Below, piece by piece: positions 8,998 through 18,559 of a stretch of DNA of 64,000 nucleotides. Position 1 is the first letter of the stretch, and every line of letters begins with the position of its first letter. Location of the stretch: NCBI GenBank assembly GCA_003223455.1, contig QHVE01000034.1, forward strand, positions 521 through 64,520, written 5' to 3'. The notes beneath the pieces were generated by a model that made no database searches, had not been told where the DNA came from, and saw only the letters and a list, made by a program, of their open reading frames with translations. The stretch is from Gemmatimonadota bacterium (GTDB lineage: Bacteria > Gemmatimonadota > Gemmatimonadetes > Gemmatimonadales > Gemmatimonadaceae). Position numbers and translations under genes: made by a program.

Positions 8998-10065
8998 ATG
9001 CCCCTTCCCTTCACCTTTCCCCCAGAATGGTCGCCCCATCACGCTACCTGGATCGCCTGGCCACACCACGAGCCTGACTGGCCAGGGAAGCTGGGGCCCA
9101 TTCCGTGGGTGTACGCGGAGATCACGCGCGTGCTCGCCCAGCACGAGCGTGTCGAGATTCTCTGCCACGACACCGAGGTGCGCGCGGCGTGTGAGGAGCA
9201 ACTGCGGGCGCACGACGTCGCGAGCGGGGTGCGGCTGCATCTCGTCCCGAACGACCGCGTCTGGCTCCGCGATTCGGCGCCCACGTTCGTCCACGACGAG
9301 TCGGGGCGCGTACGTCTGGTGAACTGGGCGTTCAACGGCTGGGCGAAATATTCCAATTTCGCGCACGACGCCGAGATCGGCCGCGCGATCGAGCGGATCA
9401 CGAAGCTGCCGCGAATCGAGCCGACGCGACCCGACGCCCCCGATCGCCTCGTCCTCGAGGGCGGAGGCATCGAGACCGACGGAGAGGGGACGCTGCTCGT
9501 AACCGAGGAGTGGCTCCTCTCCGACGTCCAGGTGCGCAATCCCGGCCTCGATCGTGTCGGCTACGAACGGGCGTTTCGGGACTATCTCGGAATCCGCGAG
9601 ACGATCTGGCTCGGCGAAGGGTGCGTCGGCGACGATACGCACGGCCACGTCGACGACATCGCCCGGTTCGTGGCGCCCGGCGTCGTCGTGCTCGCGTACG
9701 AGGAAGACCCGGCCGACGACGAGAACCATCGTCGGTCGATCGACAACATGCGTCGGCTCGAGCTCGCCGGCGCTGCACGCGGCACGCTCAAGGTCGTGAA
9801 GATCCCGTATCCCCGCGCCGTGACGATGAACGGCGAGCGACTCCCGGCGAGCTACGCGAACTTCTACATCGCCAACGGAGTTGTTCTCGTACCCACGTTC
9901 AACGACCGGAACGATCGCCTCGCGCTCAACGCGATCGCCGAGCTGATGCCGGATCGGCAGGTGGTGGGAATCCACGCGGTCGATCTCGTGTGGGGCTTCG
10001 GCACCCTGCACTGCCTGACCCAGCAGCGGCGGTTCGGTCCTTGCACCCCCGGAGGTGCACCATGA
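8998..10065 (+). CDS. aguA: Agmatine deiminase
   Basis: A 355-residue peptidyl-arginine-deiminase-family enzyme converting agmatine to N-carbamoylputrescine. Seen are the N-terminal FPPEWSPHHATWIAWPH, the substrate-binding RDSAPTFV, LEGGGIETDGEGTLLVT, GHVDDIARF and the catalytic C339 in GFGTLHCLTQQ. It works directly upstream of AguB. ATG 8998 directly follows the repeat arm (CACCAGC), and no Shine-Dalgarno is visible. The stop overlaps the OsmC gene start (ATGA), so aguA, osmC and the DCC gene form an operon. Confidence 0.95.
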   Translation: MPLPFTFPPEWSPHHATWIAWPHHEPDWPGKLGPIPWVYAEITRVLAQHERVEILCHDTEVRAACEEQLRAHDVASGVRLHLVPNDRVWLRDSAPTFVHDESGRVRLVNWAFNGWAKYSNFAHDAEIGRAIERITKLPRIEPTRPDAPDRLVLEGGGIETDGEGTLLVTEEWLLSDVQVRNPGLDRVGYERAFRDYLGIRETIWLGEGCVGDDTHGHVDDIARFVAPGVVVLAYEEDPADDENHRRSIDNMRRLELAGAARGTLKVVKIPYPRAVTMNGERLPASYANFYIANGVVLVPTFNDRNDRLALNAIAELMPDRQVVGIHAVDLVWGFGTLHCLTQQRRFGPCTPGGAP

Positions 10066-10475
10066 AGATCACGCTGCTTGGCGACGACGCGATCCGGCTC
10101 GAACCGGTCGCCGGCCCGATGACGATCGAGGCGGCGAGCGCGGAGATGGTCTACTCGCCCTTTCACATGCTCGCGAGCTCGCTCGCGACGTGCATCTTCT
10201 CCGTCATCAACTCCTGGGCGACGCACGCGAAGATCTCGACCGATGATCTCGTGATCGACGTGCGGTGGAAGTTCGGCGACGAGCCGCACCGCGTGAGCGA
10301 CTTCGCCGTCACCTTCGACTGGAAGTCCCTGCCGTCGAACCGAATCGCCGCCGCGCGCCGCGTCGCCGAGCTGTGCACGGTGCACGCGACGCTGCACCAC
10401 CCGCCGCAGATCACGGTCGAGCCGGCGACGCAGGCCGCAGCGCCCGCGCCGCAGCACGCGGGCAGCATCGCATGA
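10062..10475 (+). CDS. OsmC-family peroxidase-like protein
   Basis: A 137-residue protein of the OsmC/YhfA superfamily, thiol-dependent hydroperoxide reductases. The two conserved cysteines are present: C44 (SSLATCIFSVINSW) and C105 (VAELCTVHATLHH). Its start overlaps the aguA stop and its stop overlaps the next start (both ATGA), indicating translational coupling. GGAGG lies 7 nt before the ATG. The Ala/Pro-rich tail is dispensable-looking. Physiological substrate is unknown. Confidence 0.85.
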   Translation: MKITLLGDDAIRLEPVAGPMTIEAASAEMVYSPFHMLASSLATCIFSVINSWATHAKISTDDLVIDVRWKFGDEPHRVSDFAVTFDWKSLPSNRIAAARRVAELCTVHATLHHPPQITVEPATQAAAPAPQHAGSIA

Positions 10476-10909
10476 CGGTTCCCGTCGTCCGCTTCACCAT
10501 CGCCGGCCAGGAAGGCGCGGTGGCGCCGAGCCTCGGCCGCGACTACACGATCGTCTACGACGGCGACTGCAAGGTGTGCACGCGGCTGTCGAAGATGGTC
10601 GTCCCCTCGCAGCAGCCTGGCGTCACGGCACGCTTTCCATGGATCCCGGCGCGCGCCTACGTCGAGGCGCTGCAGATGGTGGCCGCCGACGGCACGACCT
10701 GGCAGGGCGCCGCCGCGATCGAGAAGCTGCTCGACGTCCTACCGAAGGGACGCCTCGTGTCGTGGCTCTTCAAGATCCCCTTCGTTCGCACCCTCGCCGA
10801 CCGCTTCTATCGCTGGTTCGCACGCAATCGCTACAAGCTCGGCTGCGGCGCGCACTGCCAGTCGCGGCCATTGGACGTAATTTGGGCCGAGGCGGAGAAG
10901 GCAGGCTGA
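10472..10909 (+). CDS. DCC-family (DUF393) thiol-disulfide oxidoreductase
   Basis: A 145-residue protein with the family motif YDGDCKVCTR carrying the CxxC pair C33/C36, a Trp/Gly region (TTWQGAAAIEKLL), and a basic C-terminus with two further cysteines in LGCGAHCQSR. These are small thioredoxin-like proteins of unclear partner. It is translationally coupled to the OsmC gene by ATGA overlap, which fits a shared redox role. A palindromic repeat element begins 5 bp after its stop. Confidence 0.85.
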   Translation: MTVPVVRFTIAGQEGAVAPSLGRDYTIVYDGDCKVCTRLSKMVVPSQQPGVTARFPWIPARAYVEALQMVAADGTTWQGAAAIEKLLDVLPKGRLVSWLFKIPFVRTLADRFYRWFARNRYKLGCGAHCQSRPLDVIWAEAEKAG

Positions 10910-10914
10910 TTCGT

Positions 10915-11090
10915 GTGAGTTGGTGAGTTGGATAGCTAGTGAGTTGGTCGGTGAACGAGTGCACTGAACGGCCCTGGCCACAACCGGCGTGGAGACGCCA
11001 CTGAGGGATCTCCACGCCAGTTCGTAGCCAGGGCCGTGCACTCACAATCAACCGACCAACCAACCAGCGATCCAACTCACCAACTCACCA
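10915..11090. repeat. Palindromic octamer-arm repeat, copy 2
   Basis: The left arm GTGAGTTG-GTGAGTTG-GATAGCTA mirrors the right arm, which ends in CAACTCACCAACTCACC. The core GGCCCTGGCCACAACCGG (left) pairs with its complement on the right, around a short loop near 11009. It fills the gap between two convergent genes, ending exactly at the TAG stop of the SDR gene. Confidence 0.9.
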
Positions 11091-12590
11091 CTACTGACTC
11101 ACCATCTTCTCGGCATTCTCTGTCTGCTTCGCCCGCATCGCGATCTCCTCGCACCAGCGCTCGATCGCGGCGGCTTCGTCGTCGTCCAGCGTGGCGCGCT
11201 CGTGCTCCACACCCGGCGCGGTGCCGCCACTGATTCGCACCATCTCCTCGACCACGTGCGACCAGGTATGGTCCTGCAACCGGTCGCCGACGGCGCGCAT
11301 CGCGATGAAGTCGATCACGTTCGCCGGCCGGTCGTAGACCTCGACCTGGAATCGCACCCCGTCACCGCGCTGCTCGCACAGGAATCGCACCGCCCCCGCC
11401 AGCGGATGGCCCTCGAGCGTCAGCAGCGTCACGCGCCGCGGCTCCAGCGCGGCGACGCGCACCTGCACGTGCCCCCGCATCGGCAACGCGAGCGTGAGCG
11501 TCTCGCCCTCCTCGATCACGCCCGTCGTCCGCGGCTCCGCCTTCGCGTCCACGAACACCGGCGTGACGTCGTCGAAGTGGGTGCGGAAGAGGGTGAACAG
11601 CGTCTCCGGCGAGTGCTTCGACCCGGCGATGTCCGCCCAGTACCGCTTCCGCTTCAGCGCGCCGACCCCCTGTGATGGCAGTTGCTCGGGCTGAAGCTCG
11701 GCGAGCTTGCGCAGTCCGACGTCGAGCGGCGTCGGCGTGATGCCGAGCAGATCGAGCCCGTTCGTTCCTCCCTCGCGGATCGTGTTCCCCTCCTTGAGCA
11801 TCTGCAGCTCGGAATCGCCGAGCGGGATCTTCCAGCCGACCATCGAGATCGCCTTCGCGCCCAGCGCGGCGAGCATCTCGGGCACCGGAATGCTCTGCAC
11901 GTCCTTTCCCGTGATGCGGCTCATGCGAGCGTGCAGATCGTTCTGGCTGGTGATTTCGTCGCCGGCGAGATCGAGTGCCCGCCGCGCCAGATCCTCGCGT
12001 TCGACGACCGTCGCGAGCGCGGCCGCGAGATCTTCCCACCAGATGGGTTGGAACTGCTGGTCCCCCGATCCGATCGTCGGGACGAGCGGCGTCACGCCGC
12101 GGACGAGCCGCAGCATCACCGAGATCTGCCCGTCGCCGGGCCCGTAGACGTTGCCGGGCCGACAGATTGTCCAGTTGCCCGCGAACCGTTCGACGATACG
12201 CTCGGCCTCGCGCTTCGAGCGATGATAGTCGGACTCCCCGTCCAGCGCACCGAGCGACGAGACGAACACGAAGCGACGCACCCCCGCCCGCTCCGATTCG
12301 GCAACGATGTTCGCCGTGCCTTCGACGTTCACGCGGCGGAAGGTCACCTTCGGCGGTGACTCCTCGACGATCCCCGCGACGTGCAGCACCGCCTCGCACC
12401 CGTCGGCCGCGCCACGGATCGAGGCCACGTCCGAGACGTCCCCCACGATGGGCGTCACGCCGCTCGGCCACTGGCGGGCGTCGACGTCGGCATGGCGCGC
12501 CAGCAGCCGCACCTCGTGCCCCCGCTTGAGCAGTTCGGTTACCGCGCCCACCCCCACCACTCCGCTGCCGCCCGTCACGAGAATCTGCAT
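11091..12590 (-). CDS. NAD(P)-dependent epimerase/atypical SDR with extra C-terminal domain
   Basis: A 499-residue protein. Residues 1-300 are an extended/atypical SDR: nucleotide motif TGGSGVVGVGAV, V-A-G at 71-73, active-site YxxxK at Y122/K126 (DYHRSKREAER), then RPGNVYGPGDGQ. Residues from about 310 to 499 form a second region, rich in beta-like sequence and including FRTHFDDVTPVFVDAK and YDRPANVIDFIAMRAVGD, that I do not recognise with confidence. The N-terminal half resembles NDUFA9-type quinone/lipid-associated SDRs. It is divergent from the binding-protein gene. Function is unknown. Confidence 0.75.
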   Translation of the reverse strand: MQILVTGGSGVVGVGAVTELLKRGHEVRLLARHADVDARQWPSGVTPIVGDVSDVASIRGAADGCEAVLHVAGIVEESPPKVTFRRVNVEGTANIVAESERAGVRRFVFVSSLGALDGESDYHRSKREAERIVERFAGNWTICRPGNVYGPGDGQISVMLRLVRGVTPLVPTIGSGDQQFQPIWWEDLAAALATVVEREDLARRALDLAGDEITSQNDLHARMSRITGKDVQSIPVPEMLAALGAKAISMVGWKIPLGDSELQMLKEGNTIREGGTNGLDLLGITPTPLDVGLRKLAELQPEQLPSQGVGALKRKRYWADIAGSKHSPETLFTLFRTHFDDVTPVFVDAKAEPRTTGVIEEGETLTLALPMRGHVQVRVAALEPRRVTLLTLEGHPLAGAVRFLCEQRGDGVRFQVEVYDRPANVIDFIAMRAVGDRLQDHTWSHVVEEMVRISGGTAPGVEHERATLDDDEAAAIERWCEEIAMRAKQTENAEKMVSQ

Positions 12591-12748
12591 CGTCCCTCGG
12601 AGATTTCGACCTGTGGATTGCCCGAGGAATTGTGATTGGCAGAGAGAATGCCAGGGCGTACATGCGCGGTTGCGCGAGGCACCTCAGCTCGTCAATAGCC
12701 GACGCGCGTCGTGACGCTACGACGCACGCGCCTCTCCCGCCTCACCCG

Positions 12749-13834
12749 ATGATGAAGCGCCTTCTGCTCGTGACCATGCTGGTGACCGGATCCTGCGGCA
12801 GCAGCGCTTCGCTCACCTTTGGCGCTGCGGGTCCGTGGAAGGAGGGTTACGGCGCGATGAACCGGCGAGGGATCGAGCTCGCGCTTCAGGAGATCAACGC
12901 GCGGCCGGAGCGCGCCGGCGCGCCGCTTCGCATCGACTTCCAGGACGACGAGGGCAGCGGCCAGATGGCGAGCCGCATCGCGCAGCGATTCGTCGACTCG
13001 AAGGACGTCGTCGCCGTCGTCGGCCACGTCAACTCCGGTGCGATGGTGGCCGCGGCGCAGGTCTACGACGGCCACCTCGCCGCCGTCGCCACCACGGCGA
13101 CCTCGCCGGCGCTCACGGGCATCTCTCCCTGGGCCTTCCGCATCATCTCCAGCGATTCTTCGAACGGCAACGACATCGCCTCGTTCGCGAGCCGGCTCGG
13201 ACGCTCGCGTGCAGCGATCCTGTACGAAAACAACACCTACGGCCGGGGGTTGGCCGATGCGTTTCGCCGCGCCTTCGTGGGCCAGGTCGTCAGCATGGAT
13301 CCGATCGGCGAAGGGGCGGATCAGCCGTTCGAGGCATACGTGAGCTACCTCACGCTCACGAAGCCCGACGTCGTCTTCATCGCGAGCACGGAGGAGTCGG
13401 GTCTCGCCTTTCTCCGCGAGGCGCGCCGGCAGCAGCTCGCGGCCGATCTCGTCGGCGGCGACGGCTGGAGTGGCTTGAGCGCCGACACCCTCCGCTCTCA
13501 AGGCGTCTACGTTGGCGTGCCGTTCACGGCGGAGGATCCGCGGCCGGAAGCGCAGCGGTTCGTCGCGACATTCTCCGCGCAGTTCAACATGCGGCCCGAC
13601 AACAACGCCGCTCTCGCCTACGACGCCACGCTGCTGCTCTACTCGGCGGCGCAGAAGGTCGGCCCCGACCGGACGCGCATTCGCGACTATCTCGCCTCGC
13701 TCACGGCGACCACGGCCTACCACGGCGTCAGTGGGCCGATCTACTTCCGTCCCGACGGCGATCCGGTGGCGCAGCACGTCGTCATGACCCAGATCGACCA
13801 TGGCACACTTCGCGTCGCGCAGAGGGCGCAGTGA
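12749..13834 (+). CDS. Periplasmic-binding-protein lipoprotein (Leu/Ile/Val type)
   Basis: A 361-residue ligand-binding protein of the branched-chain amino acid/ANF receptor type. The signal [16 protein letters not shown] ends in a lipobox, so it is probably membrane-anchored. Family features are [49 protein letters not shown] and [16 protein letters not shown]. No ABC permease or ATPase gene is nearby. Instead, the next gene, a chemoreceptor, starts inside its stop codon (GTGA). This suggests the binding protein reports a ligand to the receptor rather than feeding a transporter. ATG 12752 is an equally possible start. Confidence 0.85.
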   Translation: MMKRLLLVTMLVTGSCGSSASLTFGAAGPWKEGYGAMNRRGIELALQEINARPERAGAPLRIDFQDDEGSGQMASRIAQRFVDSKDVVAVVGHVNSGAMVAAAQVYDGHLAAVATTATSPALTGISPWAFRIISSDSSNGNDIASFASRLGRSRAAILYENNTYGRGLADAFRRAFVGQVVSMDPIGEGADQPFEAYVSYLTLTKPDVVFIASTEESGLAFLREARRQQLAADLVGGDGWSGLSADTLRSQGVYVGVPFTAEDPRPEAQRFVATFSAQFNMRPDNNAALAYDATLLLYSAAQKVGPDRTRIRDYLASLTATTAYHGVSGPIYFRPDGDPVAQHVVMTQIDHGTLRVAQRAQ

Positions 13835-15564
13835 CCTTCCTCGCCCTCTCCCGCCGCGGCACGATCCGCGGCCGTCTCACGCTGGGCTTCACCGCCCTCA
13901 TCGTCCTCCTCCTCATCGCCGGCGTGCTCGCACGGCGAACGATGACCCAGATGTCCGGCACGATCGACGCCACACTCAGGGGCGTCCAGGAGGAGGCGCG
14001 GCAGAGCGCCGAGCTCTCCGGCGACGTCGCGCAGACGATCGAGGCCGCGAGCAGCTACGTCCAGACGCGCGACACCAATGCCCTTGCCGCGTTTCGCAAG
14101 TACGGCTGGCATGCGCACGAAGTGCAGCGCGAGATGAACGCGCGTCTGGGCCGCGCCTCGGAGCGCAACGAGCGCAAGGACGAGGAAGCCGGCCTGATCG
14201 CCATGATCGACTCGCGCTTCTCGGATCTCGAAGTGCGCTACACCCTCGCTCATCGGCTGCTCGACCTCGGGCGAGCCGCTGACGCGTCCCGTCAGGAAGC
14301 GCTTGCGCGCCGGGTGATCGGCGAGCTGCTCGCGGACATCGAGAAGCTCGGCGTGCTGAAGGCGGCCAAGGTGGCGTCGGTCTCCGCGAGCCTCACCGCG
14401 GACTCGGACCGCCGCTCGCTCATACTCGTGGTGCTCATCGGCTTTGCCGCGATCGTCGGCTCGCTCGGCGTCGTCGTCACCGTCCGCTCGATCAGCTCAC
14501 CGCTCGATCTGCTGGTGCGGCACGCGCGGTCGCTGAGCGAGGGCGACCTCACGGTGCGCACCGACGCGCAGCTTCCGGCCGAATTTCAGATCCTCGCCGC
14601 GGCGATGAATCAGACCGGGGACTCCCTCTCGCGCGTCGTCTCCGTCGCGGCCCAGACCTCCGAAGACGTCGCCGGCTCCGCGACCGAGCTCGCGTCGGTC
14701 TCCGAGCAGATCTCACTGTCCGCCGGCCAGATGGCGTCGTCGATGACCGAGGTCTCGGCCGGCGCCGAGCAGCAGGTGAATCGGCTGCGGACGGTGGGCC
14801 GCGCGCTGCAGGCGATCCAGCATACGGGTGGTGGCGTGAAGGACCGCTCGGCTGAGGTCACGACGTTCGCGGGCGACATCGAGTCCACCGCCGCGCTGAA
14901 GCGGATCGAGATCGAGCGTGCCCTCGACATCCTGCGCCACGTGAAGAGCAGCGTCGAGAGCGCCACCACCGAGGTGCGCGCCCTCACCGCCACGGTGGAC
15001 GACATCAATCGGTTCGTGCAGACGGTGAGCTCGATCGCCGATCAGACCAACCTGCTCGCCTTGAATGCGGCGATCGAGGCGGCCCGTGCCGGCGACGCGG
15101 GCCGCGGCTTCGCCGTCGTCGCCGACGAGGTGCGCAAGCTGGCGGAGAGCTCGCATCTCGCCGCGCAGGACATCGTCCAGCTCACCAGCCAGGTGGCGTC
15201 GCGCGTCGCGCACAGCACGCGCGCGATGGAGACGAGCACCGCCCGCGTCGCCGAAATCGAGCGCGTCTCGCGCGACATCGACGAGGCGCTGACGTCGATT
15301 ACCGCCGCGGCGGAGAAGACGCGCGTGGCCGCGAGCGGCGTTGCCGATGCGGCCGAGACGAACCTCGCCGCCGCCGAGAGCGCCGTGGTCGACGTGCAGG
15401 AGATCGCCCGCACCGCTGAAGGTCACGCCGCGGCGGCGCAGGAGGTGAATGCCGCCACCGAACAGCAGAGCGCCGCCTGCGAGGAGATGACCAGCGCCTC
15501 CCATCAGCTCCTCGAGGGTTCGACCCAGCTGCGCCAGCTCGTCGCCGGCCTGCGCACGAGCTGA
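13831..15564 (+). CDS. Methyl-accepting chemotaxis protein
   Basis: A 577-residue class I chemoreceptor. Helices at about 17-34 and 196-218 flank a 160-residue periplasmic domain that looks like a four-helix bundle. A HAMP segment follows ([20 protein letters not shown]), then a long cytoplasmic coiled coil with the hairpin tip [20 protein letters not shown] and [13 protein letters not shown]. The GTG start overlaps the stop of the binding-protein gene, so the two are made together. No che genes are in the window. Confidence 0.92.
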   Translation: MTFLALSRRGTIRGRLTLGFTALIVLLLIAGVLARRTMTQMSGTIDATLRGVQEEARQSAELSGDVAQTIEAASSYVQTRDTNALAAFRKYGWHAHEVQREMNARLGRASERNERKDEEAGLIAMIDSRFSDLEVRYTLAHRLLDLGRAADASRQEALARRVIGELLADIEKLGVLKAAKVASVSASLTADSDRRSLILVVLIGFAAIVGSLGVVVTVRSISSPLDLLVRHARSLSEGDLTVRTDAQLPAEFQILAAAMNQTGDSLSRVVSVAAQTSEDVAGSATELASVSEQISLSAGQMASSMTEVSAGAEQQVNRLRTVGRALQAIQHTGGGVKDRSAEVTTFAGDIESTAALKRIEIERALDILRHVKSSVESATTEVRALTATVDDINRFVQTVSSIADQTNLLALNAAIEAARAGDAGRGFAVVADEVRKLAESSHLAAQDIVQLTSQVASRVAHSTRAMETSTARVAEIERVSRDIDEALTSITAAAEKTRVAASGVADAAETNLAAAESAVVDVQEIARTAEGHAAAAQEVNAATEQQSAACEEMTSASHQLLEGSTQLRQLVAGLRTS

Positions 15565-15583
15565 CCGAGGCGCCGCCAGGAAA

Positions 15584-17287
15584 TCACTGCCGGCAGGTCC
15601 CCTTCGGATCGGGCTTCGGCTTGTCCACGACGGGGGGGTGTCCGAGGTCGGACACCCGCTTCGCGAGATCGACCACGAACCGTCCGACTCGAGCCATGTG
15701 CGCGTAGTCGATGTACTGCGGCTCGTCGGTCACCTGGTGATAGTCGCCGTGCAGCCCCGTCGTCATGAACACCACCGGAATGCCGTACCGCGCATAGTTG
15801 TAGTGGTCGCTCCGGCAATAGATGTTGTCCGGATGTCCGTTCGCATCGAAGGTGTAGTCCAGCGTGAACGGCATCGGCTCGCGCTTGTTCACCGCCTCGA
15901 CGAGATCGCCCAGCTCCGTGGACAGGCGGCGCGAGCCGACCAGCTGCAGATATCGGTCGCTCCCCGCACCCAGGTCGGCTGCACCCCCGCGCCCCACCAT
16001 GTCGATGTTGATCTGCGCGACGATCGAGTCGCGCGGCACCGTCGGATGGTCGACGAAGTATCGCGAGCCGAGCAGACCCTTCTCCTCGCCGGTGTGCCAT
16101 ACGAAGAGGAGCGAGCGCTTCGGCTTCACTGTCCCACGGGCGAACGCCTCCGCGACCTCGAGCACCGTCACCGTGCCCGAGCCGTCGTCGTCGGCGCCGT
16201 TGTTGATCGAGTCGCGGCGTGCAGGGCGCAGCGCGCGCACCGAGTCGAGATTCACGCGTATCGCCGCCACGCGGGACTGCATCGCCTGCCGGGCGTCGGC
16301 GCTCGGCGCCGCACCCGTCGGGTTCTCCGTCGCGAGATATCGCCGTGCCGCGAACAGATGCAGCGAGTCGTGATCGACCGGGCCCGTGGCGCGGTATCCG
16401 ACGTGATCGCTGTGCGCGCCGATCGCGACGTACTGATTACGCAGCACGGGGTCGGATCCTCGCAGGATGGCCACGACGTTGCGCGTCGGCGCCGCGCGCT
16501 CCACGAATCGCAGATTCCCCTGCACCGTGCCGCCGGCCGTCCCCACGGCCATCCCCTGCAGCGGTGCGCCGAGCAGGCGCTCGGCGGCGCTCACGCTCAT
16601 CGCCAGCGAGACCACTGCCGAAGGCGCGTCGGGTGCGGGCGGCAGCGTCAGCGTCGGTAACCGTCCGGTCGCCCGGGCGGCCGCCGTCAGATCGCCTTCG
16701 CCGACGAGCGCGATGCCGGCGGCGCGGGCGAGTGGACTCGTCGCCGCGATGCGGCCGAAGGCGCCCGTCGGATTCCGCATGACGACGAACTTGCCTTCGG
16801 CCTGCGCGGCGGTGAGCGCATGCGCGGTGTCGCCCAGCACGCCCCCGAAGACGACCTGCGCCCCGTCGATGGCGCGTGGCAGCGCGCCGCGGAACGGCAC
16901 CACCACGAAGTCCTTGTACGCCGCGAGCGTCGCGCCGTTCGCCAGGATCGTCGTCGCCGAATCGAGTGTGCGCGCCATGAACGGCACGTTCTGGAAGTAG
17001 CCGCCGCTGTCCCCCGCCGGCACGAGGCCAAGTCGCCGGACCTCGGCCGCGATGTACGCCGTTCCCTTCATGGCGCCCGGCGTGCCAGCCTCGCGCCCCA
17101 TCATCGAGTCGTCGGCGAACAGGTAGAGCCGCGACATCAGGTCGTTCTCGGTGATCGCGGTCGTCGTCGGCTGCGGCCGCCGCTTCAGCGGCGGGTGCGC
17201 GCCGGCCGGCGCCATGGCCGACTGGGCATCGAGCGCGGTCGGGGCGATCACGAGAGCACCGAGCAGAAGCGCGGAGCGGAGCGACAT
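15584..17287 (-). CDS. Secreted M28-family zinc aminopeptidase
   Basis: A 567-residue exported peptidase. It has signal MSLRSALLLGALVIAPTALD, then a PA-like insert (about residues 130-290). The M28 core has zinc-ligand blocks GAHSDHVGY, NNGADDDGSGTVTVLEVAEA, WHTGEEKGLLGSRYF, NIDMVGRGG and YHQVTDEPQYIDY. These enzymes release N-terminal residues from peptides outside the cytoplasm. ATG 17287 has GAGG upstream and begins the signal peptide. It converges with the chemoreceptor gene, with 19 bp between stops. Confidence 0.92.
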   Translation of the reverse strand: MSLRSALLLGALVIAPTALDAQSAMAPAGAHPPLKRRPQPTTTAITENDLMSRLYLFADDSMMGREAGTPGAMKGTAYIAAEVRRLGLVPAGDSGGYFQNVPFMARTLDSATTILANGATLAAYKDFVVVPFRGALPRAIDGAQVVFGGVLGDTAHALTAAQAEGKFVVMRNPTGAFGRIAATSPLARAAGIALVGEGDLTAAARATGRLPTLTLPPAPDAPSAVVSLAMSVSAAERLLGAPLQGMAVGTAGGTVQGNLRFVERAAPTRNVVAILRGSDPVLRNQYVAIGAHSDHVGYRATGPVDHDSLHLFAARRYLATENPTGAAPSADARQAMQSRVAAIRVNLDSVRALRPARRDSINNGADDDGSGTVTVLEVAEAFARGTVKPKRSLLFVWHTGEEKGLLGSRYFVDHPTVPRDSIVAQINIDMVGRGGAADLGAGSDRYLQLVGSRRLSTELGDLVEAVNKREPMPFTLDYTFDANGHPDNIYCRSDHYNYARYGIPVVFMTTGLHGDYHQVTDEPQYIDYAHMARVGRFVVDLAKRVSDLGHPPVVDKPKPDPKGTCRQ

Positions 17288-17362
17288 CAGGAGTTCCTCG
17301 AACGAGTGAAGAAGGGCGGGAAACGGAATGTCGCCGGTCGCGCGACGAGCAGGAATCCCGCC

Positions 17363-18550
17363 ATGTCGATCAGCCACGCGTCGGATATCTTCCCGGAAGA
17401 CACGATCCTCCGTCCTCTCTCCGCTTCGCGCATGCGCATCGAGACACTCGCCGTCCGCGCCGGTCACGCCGTCGATCCGTCCACGGGCGCCGTGACGCCA
17501 CCGATCCATCTCAGCACGACGTTCGAGCGCGAGCCCGATGGCAGCTACCGGCAGGGACACATCTACGCCCGCACCTCGAACCCCGGCCGCCAGTCACTCG
17601 AGGCGGCGCTCGCCGCGCTCGAGGGCGGCGTGGCGGCGATCGCGTTCGCCTCGGGGATGGCCGCGACGCATGCTGTCTTCCAGGCGCTCACCCCGGGCGA
17701 CCACGTCCTTCTCCCGGAGGACGCGTACTACAGCACGCTGCGTCTCGCGCGCGAGGTGTTCGGCCCCTGGGGACTCGAGTGCGACGCGTGTGACATGAGC
17801 GACCTCGCGGCCGTGAAGCGGCTGCTTCGCCCGACGACGAAGGTGGTGTGGGTGGAGACGCCATCGAACCCGCTGCTGCGCGTCGTCGACATCGCGGAGT
17901 TGGCCGCACTCGCACACGCCGTCGGCGCACGCTGCGTCGTCGACAACACCTGGTCGACGCCGCTCCTTCAGCGCCCGTTCAGTCACGGCGCCGACCTCGT
18001 CATGCACTCCACGACGAAGTATCTCGGAGGCCACAGTGATCTGATCGGGGGCGCGCTCGTCGCCCGCGTCGAGGACGACTTCGTCGCACGGCTGCGCGTC
18101 CTGCAGGGACTCGGAGGCGCCATTCCATCGCCCTTCGACTGCTGGCTTCTCATGCGCGGCATTCGCTCGCTCCCGTGGCGCATGCGCGGCCACTGCGAGA
18201 ACGCATTCGCGGTCGCGCGGTTCCTCGCCGCGCACCCGGCGATCGAGGCCGTGCACTATCCGGGGCTTCCGTCGCATCCCGGTCACGACATCGCCGCGCG
18301 CCAGATGAACGACTTCGGCGGCATGCTCAGCATCCAGCTCCGCGGTGGCGAGCAGGCCGCCCTCGATCTCACCAGTCGCCTCGAGCTCTTCACCCGCGCG
18401 ACGAGCCTCGGAGGCCCCGAGTCCCTCATCGAGCATCGCGCCTCCGTCGAAGGCCCCACCACCATCTCGCCGCGAAACCTTCTGCGCGTCTCCGTCGGGT
18501 TGGAGAACGCGGACGATCTGATCGAGGATCTGGATCGTTCGCTGCGCTAG
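17363..18550 (+). CDS. Cystathionine gamma-synthase/beta-lyase family PLP enzyme
   Basis: A 395-residue transsulfuration enzyme. The PLP lysine is K219 in MHSTTKYLGGHSDL. Other family blocks are PPIHLSTTFERE, YARTSNPGRQSLEAALAALE, FASGMAATHAVFQAL, VVDNTWSTPLLQ and SLGGPESLIEHRAS. It acts on homocysteine/cysteine chemistry in the cytosol; synthase, beta-lyase and gamma-lyase cannot be separated by eye. ATG 17363 with AGGAA 8 nt upstream is used; ATG 17432 (MRIETLAVRAG) is an alternative closer to where homology starts. queC follows after 9 bp. Confidence 0.9.
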   Translation: MSISHASDIFPEDTILRPLSASRMRIETLAVRAGHAVDPSTGAVTPPIHLSTTFEREPDGSYRQGHIYARTSNPGRQSLEAALAALEGGVAAIAFASGMAATHAVFQALTPGDHVLLPEDAYYSTLRLAREVFGPWGLECDACDMSDLAAVKRLLRPTTKVVWVETPSNPLLRVVDIAELAALAHAVGARCVVDNTWSTPLLQRPFSHGADLVMHSTTKYLGGHSDLIGGALVARVEDDFVARLRVLQGLGGAIPSPFDCWLLMRGIRSLPWRMRGHCENAFAVARFLAAHPAIEAVHYPGLPSHPGHDIAARQMNDFGGMLSIQLRGGEQAALDLTSRLELFTRATSLGGPESLIEHRASVEGPTTISPRNLLRVSVGLENADDLIEDLDRSLR

Positions 18551-18559
18551 CTTTCCCCC

